This document shows positions 54,338-63,246 of a stretch of DNA of 64,000 nt, in pieces. Each line of letters begins with the position of its first letter. Within the stretch, counting starts at the first letter, position 1. Under the pieces are notes generated by a model, which worked only from the letters and a program-made list of their open reading frames with translations, ran no database searches and was not told the DNA's origin. A program made the position numbers and the translations under genes. Origin of the DNA: Flavobacterium difficile (GTDB lineage Bacteria; Bacteroidota; Bacteroidia; Flavobacteriales; Flavobacteriaceae); assembly GCF_011392115.1 (NCBI RefSeq), contig NZ_JAAJBT010000004.1, positions 62,001 through 126,000 on the forward strand, written 5' to 3'.

Positions 54338-55009
54338 TTACCAATCAATTTCTTTTTTCCCAAAAGTTTTTAAATAAGTGTTGGTTTGACTAAAATGTTT
54401 ATTTCCAAACCAAAACCCTCGATTGGCGCTTAAAGGTGAAGGATGGCCAGCTTCCAAAACCAAATGTTTGTTTCTGTCGATTTTCAATCCTTTTTTTTGG
54501 GCAAAACTTCCCCAAAGTAAAAAAACTATATGCTCACAATTATTTGATATATAACTAATTACATTATCTGTAAAAACATTCCACTTTAAGTGTTTATGAC
54601 TATTGGCTGCATCTTTTCTTACAGTTAATCCTGCATTCAAAAGTAAAATGCCTTGTTCCGCCCAGCGTTCTAAATTTCCATTTGTTGGCAAGAAAATAGT
54701 ATCGAAATCGGAATTAATTTCAGCAAAAATATTCTTTAAAGAAGGCGGAATTTTAACGCCATCATTTACCGAAAAACACAAACCGTTCGCCTCACCTGCC
54801 CCATGATACGGATCTTGCCCAATGATCACCACTTTTAAATCGTCTAATTTACATCTTGAAAAAGCATGAAATATCAATTCTTTTGGAGGAAAACAAATGG
54901 AAGTATGGTATTCGTTTTCAATATCTTGCATCAATTTCAAAAAATAATCTTTCTGAATTTCTGCATCAAAAAAGGGGGTCCAGGAATTGGATTTAGGCAA
55001 TAGGTTCAT
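54338..55009 (-). CDS. ung: Uracil-DNA glycosylase (family 1)
   Basis: 223 residues from the ATG at 55009 (MNLLPKSNSWTPFF); a TTG nine codons upstream is in frame. VIIGQDPYHGAGEANGLCFSV holds the water-activating Asp66, LLWGSFAQKKG the uracil-binding region, and GHPSPLSANRGF the catalytic His189, close to Asp64 and His187 of E. coli. It removes uracil from DNA. Convergent with the lipoprotein gene, with the two stop codons adjacent. Confidence 0.96.
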   Translation of the reverse strand: MNLLPKSNSWTPFFDAEIQKDYFLKLMQDIENEYHTSICFPPKELIFHAFSRCKLDDLKVVIIGQDPYHGAGEANGLCFSVNDGVKIPPSLKNIFAEINSDFDTIFLPTNGNLERWAEQGILLLNAGLTVRKDAANSHKHLKWNVFTDNVISYISNNCEHIVFLLWGSFAQKKGLKIDRNKHLVLEAGHPSPLSANRGFWFGNKHFSQTNTYLKTFGKKEIDW

Positions 55010-55220
55010 CTTGGTTTTCAAATTAATTTCAGTCAAATTATAGGGTTAAGAAATTTCGTTTAACAAGACTAAACTTTTCTTATTAACTTAACGCTAAAAT
55101 TAACTCATTTATAAAGTTAGAAGTTAAACAGGAATTAAAATTTTAATAATTTCTACACTTTTCATACACAAATATATAAAATTGATTTCTTATGTTGTAA
55201 ATTTGAACTTTAATATTACT

Positions 55221-57386
55221 ATGATTTCAATTACCGAAAAAACGTTAAAAGACTTAGAGTTTCATACCATTTTACAAACCATTTCTGAGCGATGCAACAC
55301 AGAAATTGGAATGGAAAAAGCACTTCAAATCCAACCTTTTAAAAATAAAGATATTTTATTTTCAGAATTGGCTTATACCAATGAATATGTTTCCTCCTTT
55401 TCAAACAATAACGCTTTGCCTAATCATGGCTTTGAAACGGTAACGCCTGATTTGAAATTACTAGCCATTGAAGATAGTTTTTTAGAATTACCAGCCATAA
55501 AAAAGATTTTAGATATCAGTAAATCTACAAACGAATATTTAAAATATTTAAAGAAATTCAACGACTACTATCCAGAATTATACAAGAAATCAGCAGAAAT
55601 TGAGTTCACTCCTATTATAGCAAAAGCCATTGAAGAAGTGGTTAATAAATACGGTGAAATTAAGGATGATGCTTCGCCAGATTTAGTTAACATTCGAAGA
55701 AGTATTAATGTGGTTCGTGGAAAAATTAACCAAAGTTTCGGAATGGCGCTGTCACACTTTAATGCTTTAGGTTATTTAGATGACATTAAAGAAACTGTGG
55801 TTGATAATCGTAGAGTTTTAGCGGTACAAGCCATGTATCGAAAAAAAGTAAAAGGTTCTATTTTAGGAAATTCTAAAACGGGAAGTATTGCTTACATCGA
55901 ACCAGAAACTACCTTAAAATATTCAAGAGAATTAAATAATTTAGAGTTTGAAGAACGTGAAGAAATCATGCGTATTTTGCGTGTCCTTTCTGCTACCATT
56001 CGACCATATACCAATCTGATTGCACAATATCAAGATTTCCTTTCGGATATGGATGTGATTGCTGCAAAAGCGAAATATGCATATAAAATCAACGGAATTC
56101 TTCCTAAAATTAATGAGGACAAACGTTTGTTTTTCAGAGAAGCCTTCCACCCTATTTTATTGTTAAATAACAAGGCGGAAAATAAACCGACTTTCCCACA
56201 AACCATCGAATTAGAAAGTAACAATCGAATTATTGTAATTTCCGGACCGAATGCTGGTGGAAAAACCATTTCTTTAAAAACTATTGGTTTGTTACAATTG
56301 ATGCTGCAATGTGGAATGTTAATTCCGGTACACGAACGCAGTGAAACTTTTTTATTCGATAGAATTTTAACTGATATTGGAGACAACCAATCTATTGAAA
56401 ATCATTTAAGTACGTACAGTTACCGTTTGAAGAATATGAATTATTTCTTGAAAAAATGTAACGATAAAACCTTATTTTTAATTGATGAATTCGGTACAGG
56501 TTCAGATCCAGAATTAGGTGGAGCTTTAGCAGAAATTTTCCTTGAAGAATTTTATGACAGAGAAGCGTACGGAATCATTACCACACACTATACGAATTTA
56601 AAAATTTTAGCCAACGAATTACCATTTGCGAGTAATGCCAACATGTTATTCGATGAAAAATCGTTGGAGCCGATGTATAAATTACATTTGGGTCAGCCTG
56701 GAAGTTCGTTTACGTTTGAAGTCGCACAAAAAAATGGTATTCCTTACGGATTAATCAATCGTGCCAAAAAGAAGGTTGAGAACACCAAAATTAGATTTGA
56801 TAAAACCATTGCCACGCTTCAAAAAGAACGCTCTAAATTAGAAAAAACTTCTGTTTCCTTAAAAGAAGAAGAGACTAAGGCGCGCGAAGAAAGTAAGAAA
56901 ATGGAAACCATTAATAGTAAAATTCAAGATAAATTAGAAAAATATCAAGAATTATATGATGCCAATCAGCGTTTGATTTATATGGGTCAGAAAATTGATG
57001 ATATTGCAGAAAGGTATTTCAACAACAAAGACAAAAAGACTTTAATTGGCGATTTCTTAAAAGTAGTAGAAATTGAAAACTCGAAACGTAAAAAACTTTC
57101 CGCTAAAGAAAAGAAAATCAAGGAAGTTGTGGTGAAAAAAGTCATTGAAGAAGTTAAAGTAAAAGTTGAAGAAATTCGAATAGAGAAAAAGGAAAAGAAA
57201 ATCAAGGCCAAATTAGTTCCGGAAAAACCTGTTGTAGTTTTAAAAGTGGGCGACAGAGTGCGAATGAAAGATGGAAAAGCTATCGGAACTATTGAAAAAA
57301 TTGAGAAAAATAAAGTTTCGATAAATTACGGCGTATTCATGTCAAAAGCCAATTTGGAAGATTTAGAATACGTGCAACCCAGTTAA
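55221..57386 (+). CDS. mutS2: MutS2-like ATPase without Smr tail
   Basis: 721 residues from the ATG at 55221; an earlier ATG 39 bases upstream is in frame but lies outside the family start. The core and lever domains lead to the MutS ATPase: GPNAGGKT Walker A (342-349), then FLIDEFGTGSDPELGGALAE. A coiled coil (residues about 530-650) and a KOW-like barrel (VGDRVRMKDGKAIGTIEKIEKNKVSI) end the protein, where other MutS2 proteins go on to the Smr nuclease. It probably acts in collided-ribosome rescue or in suppressing recombination; in both roles Smr matters, so the missing part is notable. Confidence 0.92.
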   Translation: MISITEKTLKDLEFHTILQTISERCNTEIGMEKALQIQPFKNKDILFSELAYTNEYVSSFSNNNALPNHGFETVTPDLKLLAIEDSFLELPAIKKILDISKSTNEYLKYLKKFNDYYPELYKKSAEIEFTPIIAKAIEEVVNKYGEIKDDASPDLVNIRRSINVVRGKINQSFGMALSHFNALGYLDDIKETVVDNRRVLAVQAMYRKKVKGSILGNSKTGSIAYIEPETTLKYSRELNNLEFEEREEIMRILRVLSATIRPYTNLIAQYQDFLSDMDVIAAKAKYAYKINGILPKINEDKRLFFREAFHPILLLNNKAENKPTFPQTIELESNNRIIVISGPNAGGKTISLKTIGLLQLMLQCGMLIPVHERSETFLFDRILTDIGDNQSIENHLSTYSYRLKNMNYFLKKCNDKTLFLIDEFGTGSDPELGGALAEIFLEEFYDREAYGIITTHYTNLKILANELPFASNANMLFDEKSLEPMYKLHLGQPGSSFTFEVAQKNGIPYGLINRAKKKVENTKIRFDKTIATLQKERSKLEKTSVSLKEEETKAREESKKMETINSKIQDKLEKYQELYDANQRLIYMGQKIDDIAERYFNNKDKKTLIGDFLKVVEIENSKRKKLSAKEKKIKEVVVKKVIEEVKVKVEEIRIEKKEKKIKAKLVPEKPVVVLKVGDRVRMKDGKAIGTIEKIEKNKVSINYGVFMSKANLEDLEYVQPS

Positions 57387-57387
57387 T

Positions 57388-57451
57388 GTGTCAATTTGAC
57401 AATTAGCCAATGAGTCAATGAGTCAATTAGTCAATGAGCCAATAAGTGAAT
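57388..57451 (+). repeat. Octamer array (GAGTCAAT)x8 after mutS2
   Basis: Eight consecutive octamers with CAAT (once GAAT) in fixed phase start one base after the mutS2 TAA. The family is shared with 58571-58706 and 6502-6525. Like those it lies in sense orientation relative to the gene before it. Confidence 0.85.
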
Positions 57452-57493
57452 CTGTCTGTTCATCGGCATATCGACTAATTGAAAATTGACTTA

Positions 57494-58159
57494 TTAATAA
57501 ATGCTTTCTCCGTTTAAATCTGTGGTTAATACATCGCTCATGTAATTGAAAAAAGGTCGCATAGCTGCAAAAGTAGCGATTACTTCTTCCTTAAAATTTG
57601 GAGACAACACTTCTTTATTGGTAAATTTTCTGGTCAACAGATATTGCTTTTTTCTAATTAAATCGATATCAGGATGTGTTTTGTCGAAATTTTTGGGTGC
57701 AGTTTTTAATTCTTCACCTTCTAAAGTGTCGAAAAATTTCTTAAACGTATTGTCAGCAATAATTTCTCGTAATTCTGAGGCATCTAATTCTATTTCTTTA
57801 CGGATTCGTAATAAATCTTCATTATTTGGTTCCCAAAATCCACCACCTACAAAACTGGCATTGTTTTCAATATGTAAATACATACCACCTCGAAGCATTG
57901 GTTTAGTTCTAGAAAAACCAACAGAAAAATGATTTTTATAAGGTAATTTATTTTTAGAAAAACGCACATCTCTATAAATTCGAAATACTTGCATTTTTTC
58001 TAAACTATCTATTTTTTCTAACTCTGAATAAACTTCTGTAAAAAATGCTTTTACAAAGTTATTTTCAGTTTCAAAACGTTTTTTATTATCAGTAAACCAA
58101 TCACGGTTGTTGTTTTTCGTAAGTAATTCTAAATAGTCAAAAGTAGATTTTGTTAGCAT
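57494..58159 (-). CDS. DUF2461 domain protein
   Basis: 221 residues covering the whole DUF2461 family: NNNRDWFTDNKKRFETE, VFRIYRDVRFSKNKLPYKNHFSVGF, GGMYLHIENNASFVGGGFWEPNNEDLLRIRKEI and a final MRPFFNYMSDVL. The YRDxRFSxxKxPYK signature is intact. The function is unknown. It is transcribed alone, convergent with mutS2 through an octamer array. Confidence 0.9.
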   Translation of the reverse strand: MLTKSTFDYLELLTKNNNRDWFTDNKKRFETENNFVKAFFTEVYSELEKIDSLEKMQVFRIYRDVRFSKNKLPYKNHFSVGFSRTKPMLRGGMYLHIENNASFVGGGFWEPNNEDLLRIRKEIELDASELREIIADNTFKKFFDTLEGEELKTAPKNFDKTHPDIDLIRKKQYLLTRKFTNKEVLSPNFKEEVIATFAAMRPFFNYMSDVLTTDLNGESIY

Positions 58160-58213
58160 GTTATTATGTATATTTGAAATATAAAAATAGTAAAATTTAA
58201 ATAATTTAACAGC

Positions 58214-58489
58214 ATGAAAAAAGGATTAATTAACACGCTTATTTTCTATGGAATTTGCTTCATTATTTTTATTTTATTGACAAAATTCACCTATCAACCC
58301 GCACATTTTTTTGGTTTAAATTTCTTTTTCTTATTTTTTCTAATCATAGTAAGTATACTATGTATTCTTTTTCATTTAGGAAAAATATTTGGCAATAGAA
58401 ACATTGAATATAATAAAGGAGCGTTACTCATTCATTCCTGTTTTATACTTGGAATTATTTCATTTTATTTATGGTCATATCCTAAATAA
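58214..58489 (+). CDS. Small membrane protein with three helices
   Basis: 91 residues with three hydrophobic segments (NTLIFYGICFIIFILLT, FFLFFLIIVSILCILFHLG and LLIHSCFILGIISFYLW). No family recognised. Its length, ATG start and good spacing to the divergent DUF2461 gene make it likely real, though an overlapping frame (58389-58583) is open too. Confidence 0.6.
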   Translation: MKKGLINTLIFYGICFIIFILLTKFTYQPAHFFGLNFFFLFFLIIVSILCILFHLGKIFGNRNIEYNKGALLIHSCFILGIISFYLWSYPK

Positions 58490-58570
58490 AATGTCATTAG
58501 AAATTTTTGGACACAGATTTCACAGATTATTCAGTGCATTAATTCAATTAGCTAATTTTTTAATTAGTTT

Positions 58571-58706
58571 ATTGACTAATTGACTCATTGTCTCATTGAC
58601 CCATTGACCCATTGTCTCATTGACCCATTGTCTCATTGTCTCATTGACTCATTGCCCCATTGTCTCATTGACTAATTGACTCATTGACCCTTTGTCTCAT
58701 TGACTA
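58571..58706 (-). repeat. Octamer array (17 units) overlapping the epimerase stop
   Basis: Exactly 17 octamers of the type ATTGACTC/ATTGTCTC on the plus strand, i.e. GAGTCAAT/GAGACAAT in the sense of the epimerase gene. The array runs into the coding sequence, so its last two codons and the TGA stop (58699-58697) come from repeat units. Confidence 0.95.
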
Positions 58707-59713
58707 ATCAACCTCGCTCCTGTTCCGTTTTCCTGACTAAAAATTGTTTTTCCAAAATCGATTGAAACGCCAGTTGCAATGTCTTTTTCTAATAATAAAG
58801 CGCCATCCATATCTACATAATCTATAAGAGGCAATAAATGTGCAATGGCTGAAATTCCAATTGTAGATTCGGTCATACAACCCACCATTGTTTTTAATCC
58901 TAATGATTTTGCTTGTTGGATCATTCGTAAAGCGGGCGTAATGCCACCACATTTCATCAATTTGATATTGACACCGTGAAAATAAGTATGACATTTTAAA
59001 ACATCTTCTTCTTCAATACAACTTTCATCCGCAATTATGGGTAAAACGGAATGCTTAAACACTTCGGCATGACCTAAATAATCATCCGCTTTTAAAGGTT
59101 GTTCGATAAATTCTACTCCTAAATCTTTTAAAACAATAGCATTTTGAATGGTTTCTTCTACGGTCCAACCACAATTTGCATCCACACGAAAAATCGCATT
59201 AGTCTCTGTACGCAAGGCTTTTACAATTTCAATATCATTTGGAGTACCTAATTTGATTTTGTAAATCGGCCAAGGCATGTCCTTCATTTTTAAAACCATT
59301 TCATCAATAGTAGAAATTCCAATGGTATAATTTGTAAGTGGCGTATTTGAAATATCTAAATTCCAAACCTCGTACAATTTCTTCCCTTTTTTTCTAGCAA
59401 ACAAATCATGAAAAGCAATATCTAAAGCACATAAGGCAAATCGGTTGTGTTGTAAAAGCGGATTTAAAGTAGTCCAAAATTCTTCTGGAGAAAGAAATTC
59501 ACATTTTTCAATAATAGGAATAAGTCGACTAATATCAGCTGCAATTTTATGCGTATCTAATTCGTAATATGCATTTTCAGTAGCTTCACCAAATCCAGAA
59601 ATACCATCGCTACTTAATTCTACAATTAAAGTAGGTTTTATATCAAATGATAAACGTGAAATTTTAAAATTATGCTTTAATTTTAAATCGTAATGATGAA
59701 GTTTTACTTGCAT
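58697..59713 (-). CDS. Dipeptide epimerase (L-Ala-D/L-Glu epimerase-like)
   Basis: 338 residues of the enolase superfamily, muconate lactonising subgroup. The KxK pair is in YKIKLGTPND, the metal ligands in FRVDANCGWT, EFIEQPL and IIADESC, and the second general base Lys in VNIKLMKCGG. The substrate is probably a muropeptide-derived dipeptide, in line with the GH3 and amidase genes of the window. The 3' end is formed by the octamer array. Confidence 0.9.
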   Translation of the reverse strand: MQVKLHHYDLKLKHNFKISRLSFDIKPTLIVELSSDGISGFGEATENAYYELDTHKIAADISRLIPIIEKCEFLSPEEFWTTLNPLLQHNRFALCALDIAFHDLFARKKGKKLYEVWNLDISNTPLTNYTIGISTIDEMVLKMKDMPWPIYKIKLGTPNDIEIVKALRTETNAIFRVDANCGWTVEETIQNAIVLKDLGVEFIEQPLKADDYLGHAEVFKHSVLPIIADESCIEEEDVLKCHTYFHGVNIKLMKCGGITPALRMIQQAKSLGLKTMVGCMTESTIGISAIAHLLPLIDYVDMDGALLLEKDIATGVSIDFGKTIFSQENGTGARLISQ

Positions 59714-59738
59714 GTTTATGGAAAAAAGATTGTTAGAT

Positions 59739-60320
59739 TTACTTTTTTATTTTATTTTTCCAATATATAAATTTTGCTTGTAGATGATGTTTTTGATAGT
59801 AATATGGGTTTGATGACATAACAGCTAAACGGAGCATCTGATCAGAATTTAAATCTTTAATTTCTTTTTTAAAGTATTTCAAAGATGCTAAATTAACACC
59901 TTTTAAATGTGCTGGAAAAATTAATTTATTTTGCAAATAATATTCAATACATTTTCTTTTATCTATTCGCTTATCCAGTTGAATACCAAGAGATATTCGT
60001 TCAAAAGTATCCCAAACCGAATAACCATAATTAGTTTCATAGCAAGGACATTTTTTTAAATTTAGACTTAAGATTTTATCAAAAAAATGCGTAAATAAAT
60101 AGTTATCAGTTGACTTTTCTATATCATAATTCTCAATTTGTAAATAATAATCAACGAACTTATTTGGTAGTTCTTCTGAATTATTTATTAACAAAACCAT
60201 TTCATTTAACTCTGTTTCAGAAATCTTACTTTTGTACAAATTATAAATATAAATATACATTCCACTTACAGAAAGTAATAGAAATAAAAAAAATATTTTA
60301 AAAAATTTCTTTGTGAACAT
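59739..60320 (-). CDS. Membrane-anchored hypothetical protein
   Basis: 193 residues with one N-terminal anchor (FFKIFFLFLLLSVSGMYIYIYNLY). The rest is helical, with the charged stretches KISETELNEMVLLINNSEELPNKFVDYYLQIENYDIEKS and LNSDQMLRLAVMSSNPYYYQKHHLQAKFIYWKNKIKK. Composition hints at a periplasmic transglycosylase-associated or TPR-like fold, but I recognise nothing. It lies 25 bases upstream of the epimerase start, so the two may be co-transcribed. Confidence 0.65.
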   Translation of the reverse strand: MFTKKFFKIFFLFLLLSVSGMYIYIYNLYKSKISETELNEMVLLINNSEELPNKFVDYYLQIENYDIEKSTDNYLFTHFFDKILSLNLKKCPCYETNYGYSVWDTFERISLGIQLDKRIDKRKCIEYYLQNKLIFPAHLKGVNLASLKYFKKEIKDLNSDQMLRLAVMSSNPYYYQKHHLQAKFIYWKNKIKK

Positions 60321-60359
60321 TTATATTTTCTAACAAAATTCTTAAACTTAAATACTCAA

Positions 60360-60438
60360 ACGACAGCAACTAAAAACAGACACTGCAACTCAAAACTGCG
60401 ACTGAAAACTGCGACTGCGACTGAAAACTGAGTCTGAA
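60360..60438 (-). repeat. 13-base tandem words (TTCAGTCGCAGTT) abutting the thioesterase stop
   Basis: On the minus strand four to five imperfect TTCAGTCGCAGTT-type units (13 bases, one of 19) begin directly after the TAG at 60441-60439. It is the third array family located at a stop codon in sense orientation. Confidence 0.85.
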
Positions 60439-60828
60439 CTATTTCCCTAATCGATCACCAACAAACTCAATTTGCGTTTTTCCGTGAGGCTTGGGTTTGC
60501 CTTCTTCGTCTAAATTCACCATCGTAATATTATCAATAGTGATGATTTTTTCGCGTGTCATCATATTTCGAACCACACATTTTAAGATTAATGAAGACGT
60601 TCCGAATTTCACAACATCAATTCCAATTTCAATAATATCGCCTTGTTTGGCGGCACTCATGAAGTTGATTTCACTCATGAATTTCGTAACCACTTTCGGA
60701 TTTTCTAATTGTACGATAGAGTACAACGCAGCTTCTTCATCAATCCAAGCTAATAATTGACCTCCAAATAAGGTTCCATTGGCGTTTAAATCTTCGGGTT
60801 TTACCCATTTTCGTGTGTGAAATCTCAT
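60439..60828 (-). CDS. Acyl-CoA thioesterase (hotdog, YciA-like)
   Basis: 129 residues. NANGTLFGGQLLAWIDEEAALYSI is the hotdog helix with the catalytic Asp, and FGTSSLILKCVVRNMMTREKIITIDNITMVNLDEEGKPKPHG completes the fold. It hydrolyses acyl-CoA; chain length is unknown. It lies 100 bases behind hisIE on the same strand, and the gap contains TTTAAACTCTTAACC-type words, so it may be read from the his operon. Confidence 0.9.
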   Translation of the reverse strand: MRFHTRKWVKPEDLNANGTLFGGQLLAWIDEEAALYSIVQLENPKVVTKFMSEINFMSAAKQGDIIEIGIDVVKFGTSSLILKCVVRNMMTREKIITIDNITMVNLDEEGKPKPHGKTQIEFVGDRLGK

Positions 60829-60928
60829 GATTAGTTTAAGAGTTTAAAGGTTAAGAGTTTAAAAGGATTTAAATTGTAAAGTAAATATAAAAAAAACGGA
60901 ACACTAAAAACCGAAAACTGCCTTTTAT

Positions 60929-61525
60929 TTATTTTTCACGACTTTTCAAAACGTTCACTACATCATTTAATTTATAACCTTTGGCTTGTAGTAAAATTAG
61001 GTAATGAAATAGCAAATCGGCGCTTTCAGATAAGAATAAATCGTCATTAGTATCTTTGGCTTCAATAACTACTTCTACAGCTTCTTCTCCTACTTTTTGA
61101 GCAATTTTATTGATGCCTTTTTCGAATAATGAAGCTACATAACTTTTTTCTGAAGTCGCATTTTCTTTTCGTTGTTGGATGGTGGTTTCTAATTTCGAAA
61201 GAAAACCAAAATCAGTACTGTTTTCTTCTTGCCAACACGTATCGGAACCTGTATGACAAGTTGGTCCGACAGGATTAACTTGAATTAAAAGCGTATCATT
61301 ATCACAATCGTTTTTTATTGAAACTAAATTCAAAAAGTTACCACTTTCTTCTCCTTTGGTCCATAATCTGTTTTTAGAACGACTGAAGAATGTCACTTTT
61401 TGTGTCGATAATGTTGTATCTAAAGCCTCCTGATTCATGTAACCTAACATTAAAACCGTTTTAGTTTCGTTATCTTGTATGATTGCAGGAATTAATCCGT
61501 TGTTTTTTGTAAAGTCTATTTTCAT
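60929..61525 (-). CDS. hisIE: Phosphoribosyl-AMP cyclohydrolase / phosphoribosyl-ATP diphosphatase
   Basis: 198 residues, a fused bifunctional enzyme for steps 2 and 3 of histidine synthesis. HisI part: MLGYMNQEAL, WTKGEESGNFLNLV, DCDNDTLLIQVNPVGPTCHTGSDTCW with the metal ligands. HisE part, from about residue 110: KSYVASLFEKGINKIAQKVGEEAVEVVIEAK and LFHYLILLQAKG. It is the last his gene, 114 bases after hisF, with a REP-like palindrome and a 5'-flanking word in the gap. Confidence 0.96.
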   Translation of the reverse strand: MKIDFTKNNGLIPAIIQDNETKTVLMLGYMNQEALDTTLSTQKVTFFSRSKNRLWTKGEESGNFLNLVSIKNDCDNDTLLIQVNPVGPTCHTGSDTCWQEENSTDFGFLSKLETTIQQRKENATSEKSYVASLFEKGINKIAQKVGEEAVEVVIEAKDTNDDLFLSESADLLFHYLILLQAKGYKLNDVVNVLKSREK

Positions 61526-61583
61526 AATAATTTGCCACGAAGGCGTTAAGTCGCTAATTTTGTTTGTTTTATGCTGATTTTAA

Positions 61584-61633
61584 ACACAGATTGTAGAAAT
61601 TTTAAAAATTATATTAATTTCTCCAATCTGTGT
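61584..61633. repeat. REP-like palindromic element between hisF and hisIE
   Basis: ACACAGATTGTAGAAATT (61584-61601) and AATTTCTCCAATCTGTGT (61616-61633) pair over 18 positions with one mismatch around a 14-base AT loop. It is the best-preserved copy in the window. No U-run. Confidence 0.88.
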
Positions 61634-61639
61634 GGTTAA

Positions 61640-62395
61640 TTATATTCTTACTTCTATGTTCTGTTGTTTCAAAAACTGCTTTAACTCTGGAATTTCTATT
61701 TCACCGAAGTGAAACACACTTGCAGCTAATGCGGCGTCTGCTTTACCTATATGAAACGCATCGGCAAAATCTTGCATAGTTCCTGCTCCACCAGAAGCAA
61801 TAACTGGAATATTTATCAATTTTGAAATGGTTTCTAGTGCGTCATTGGCAAAACCATCTTTGGTGCCATCATTTTCCATTGAAGTAAATAAAATTTCACC
61901 AGCACCACGATTAGCGGCTTCTACTACCCAATCGTATAAATTGATAGCAGTAGGCACTTTTCCACCCACTAAATGTACTTTCCAAATGCCATCAATTCGT
62001 TTGGCATCTACAGCAACTACCACACACTGACTACCAAATTTCTGAGCCAATTGATTAATTAAATCCGGATTTTTAACGGCAGATGAATTAATAGAAACTT
62101 TATCGGCACCATTTTTTAACAATAACGCCACATCATCAACTGAATTAATGCCACCACCAACGGTAAACGGGATATTAATTGTTGCAGCCACATCTCGAAC
62201 CAAATTCAACAACGTGCTTCGTTGCTCTTCTGTGGCAGAAATGTCCAAAAACACCAATTCATCTGCACCTGTTTCTGAATATTTTTTAGCCAACTCTACC
62301 GGATTTCCAGCATCAATTAAATCGACAAAATTGACTCCTTTAACAGTTCTTCCATTTTTAATATCTAAACATGGAATGATTCTTTTAGTTAACAT
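61640..62395 (-). CDS. hisF: Imidazole glycerol phosphate synthase cyclase subunit
   Basis: 251 residues from the ATG at 62395 ([15 protein letters not shown]); the frame is open 21 codons further, but that part encodes the inverted repeat before the gene. A (beta/alpha)8 barrel with the catalytic Asp11 (CLDIKNG) and Asp130 region (VVVAVDAKR). [11 protein letters not shown] and [12 protein letters not shown] are the phosphate sites. With HisH it forms imidazole glycerol phosphate and AICAR. Confidence 0.97.
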   Translation of the reverse strand: MLTKRIIPCLDIKNGRTVKGVNFVDLIDAGNPVELAKKYSETGADELVFLDISATEEQRSTLLNLVRDVAATINIPFTVGGGINSVDDVALLLKNGADKVSINSSAVKNPDLINQLAQKFGSQCVVVAVDAKRIDGIWKVHLVGGKVPTAINLYDWVVEAANRGAGEILFTSMENDGTKDGFANDALETISKLINIPVIASGGAGTMQDFADAFHIGKADAALAASVFHFGEIEIPELKQFLKQQNIEVRI

Positions 62396-62414
62396 ATTTT
62401 TTAAATTAAAAGTT

Positions 62415-62464
62415 AGAAACTTGAAATCAGAATTTAAATCTGAATTTTTAAATTTCAAGTTTCT
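62415..62464. repeat. Inverted repeat in the hisA-hisF gap
   Basis: A perfect 13-bp arm pair AGAAACTTGAAAT (62415-62427)/ATTTCAAGTTTCT (62452-62464) with a smaller CAGA/TCTG-type palindrome inside the loop; it fills most of the 82-base hisA-hisF gap. No U-run on the minus strand. Perhaps an mRNA-stability or processing hairpin. Confidence 0.7.
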
Positions 62465-62477
62465 AGTTTCTGTTTTC

Positions 62478-63245
62478 TTACTTTACGATATAATTTTCGA
62501 GTTGTTTTAAAGAAATTCGATCTTCATAAATGGCTTTACCAATAATTACACCTTCACAACCTAATTCAGCTAATTTTGGGATTTCGTCGAATTCTGAAAT
62601 TCCTCCAGATGCAATTAATTTAATGTGATTGGTATTTTCTTCTGTATTACAATGTGCTAAAATTTGTTCATAAACTTCGAAGCTTGGTCCTGCTAACATT
62701 CCATCTTTACTGATATCCGTACAAACCACATAGCTAATTTTATTTTGCAAATAATTATAAATAAACGGTAATAAATCTTCTTGAGATTCTTTCTTCCAAC
62801 CCGAAATAGCAATTTTTGCTCCTGTTTGGTGTGGATTAAAATCGGCTCCTAAAATCATTCGTTCTGGACCAAAACGATCAATCCATTTTAAAAACTTTTC
62901 GGCATCATTCACAGCGATACTTCCACCAGTAATTTGATTGGCACCACATTCAAAAGCGGTTTTCACATCACCACTAGTTTTAATTCCACCGCCAAAATCA
63001 ATTTTTAGATTGGTTTGAGTAGCAATATCTTCTAAAACTTTATGATTTACAATTTTTCCGGTTTTGGCACCATCTAAGTCTATTAAGTGTAAATATTCAA
63101 TTCCATGATCTTCAAACGATTTAGCCACATCAACAGGACTATCATTATAAATAATTTTCGTTTTAAAATTTCCCATCGAAAGACGCACACATTTTCCATC
63201 AATAATATCAATTGCCGGAATAATTCTAATTTTGTTATTTTTCAT
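62478..63245 (-). CDS. hisA: Phosphoribosylformimino-AICAR ribotide isomerase
   Basis: 255 residues, a (beta/alpha)8 barrel related to HisF. The catalytic Asp13 is in [16 protein letters not shown], and the second Asp in [27 protein letters not shown] and [15 protein letters not shown] bind the two phosphates. It isomerises ProFAR to PRFAR. It starts one base after the hisH stop. Confidence 0.97.
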   Translation of the reverse strand: MKNNKIRIIPAIDIIDGKCVRLSMGNFKTKIIYNDSPVDVAKSFEDHGIEYLHLIDLDGAKTGKIVNHKVLEDIATQTNLKIDFGGGIKTSGDVKTAFECGANQITGGSIAVNDAEKFLKWIDRFGPERMILGADFNPHQTGAKIAISGWKKESQEDLLPFIYNYLQNKISYVVCTDISKDGMLAGPSFEVYEQILAHCNTEENTNHIKLIASGGISEFDEIPKLAELGCEGVIIGKAIYEDRISLKQLENYIVK

Positions 63246-63246
63246 G

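Noticed and set aside
58389..58583. 64-codon frame overlapping the small membrane gene at 58214.
   Set aside because: Starts inside that gene, has no recognisable feature and ends in repeat-like DNA.
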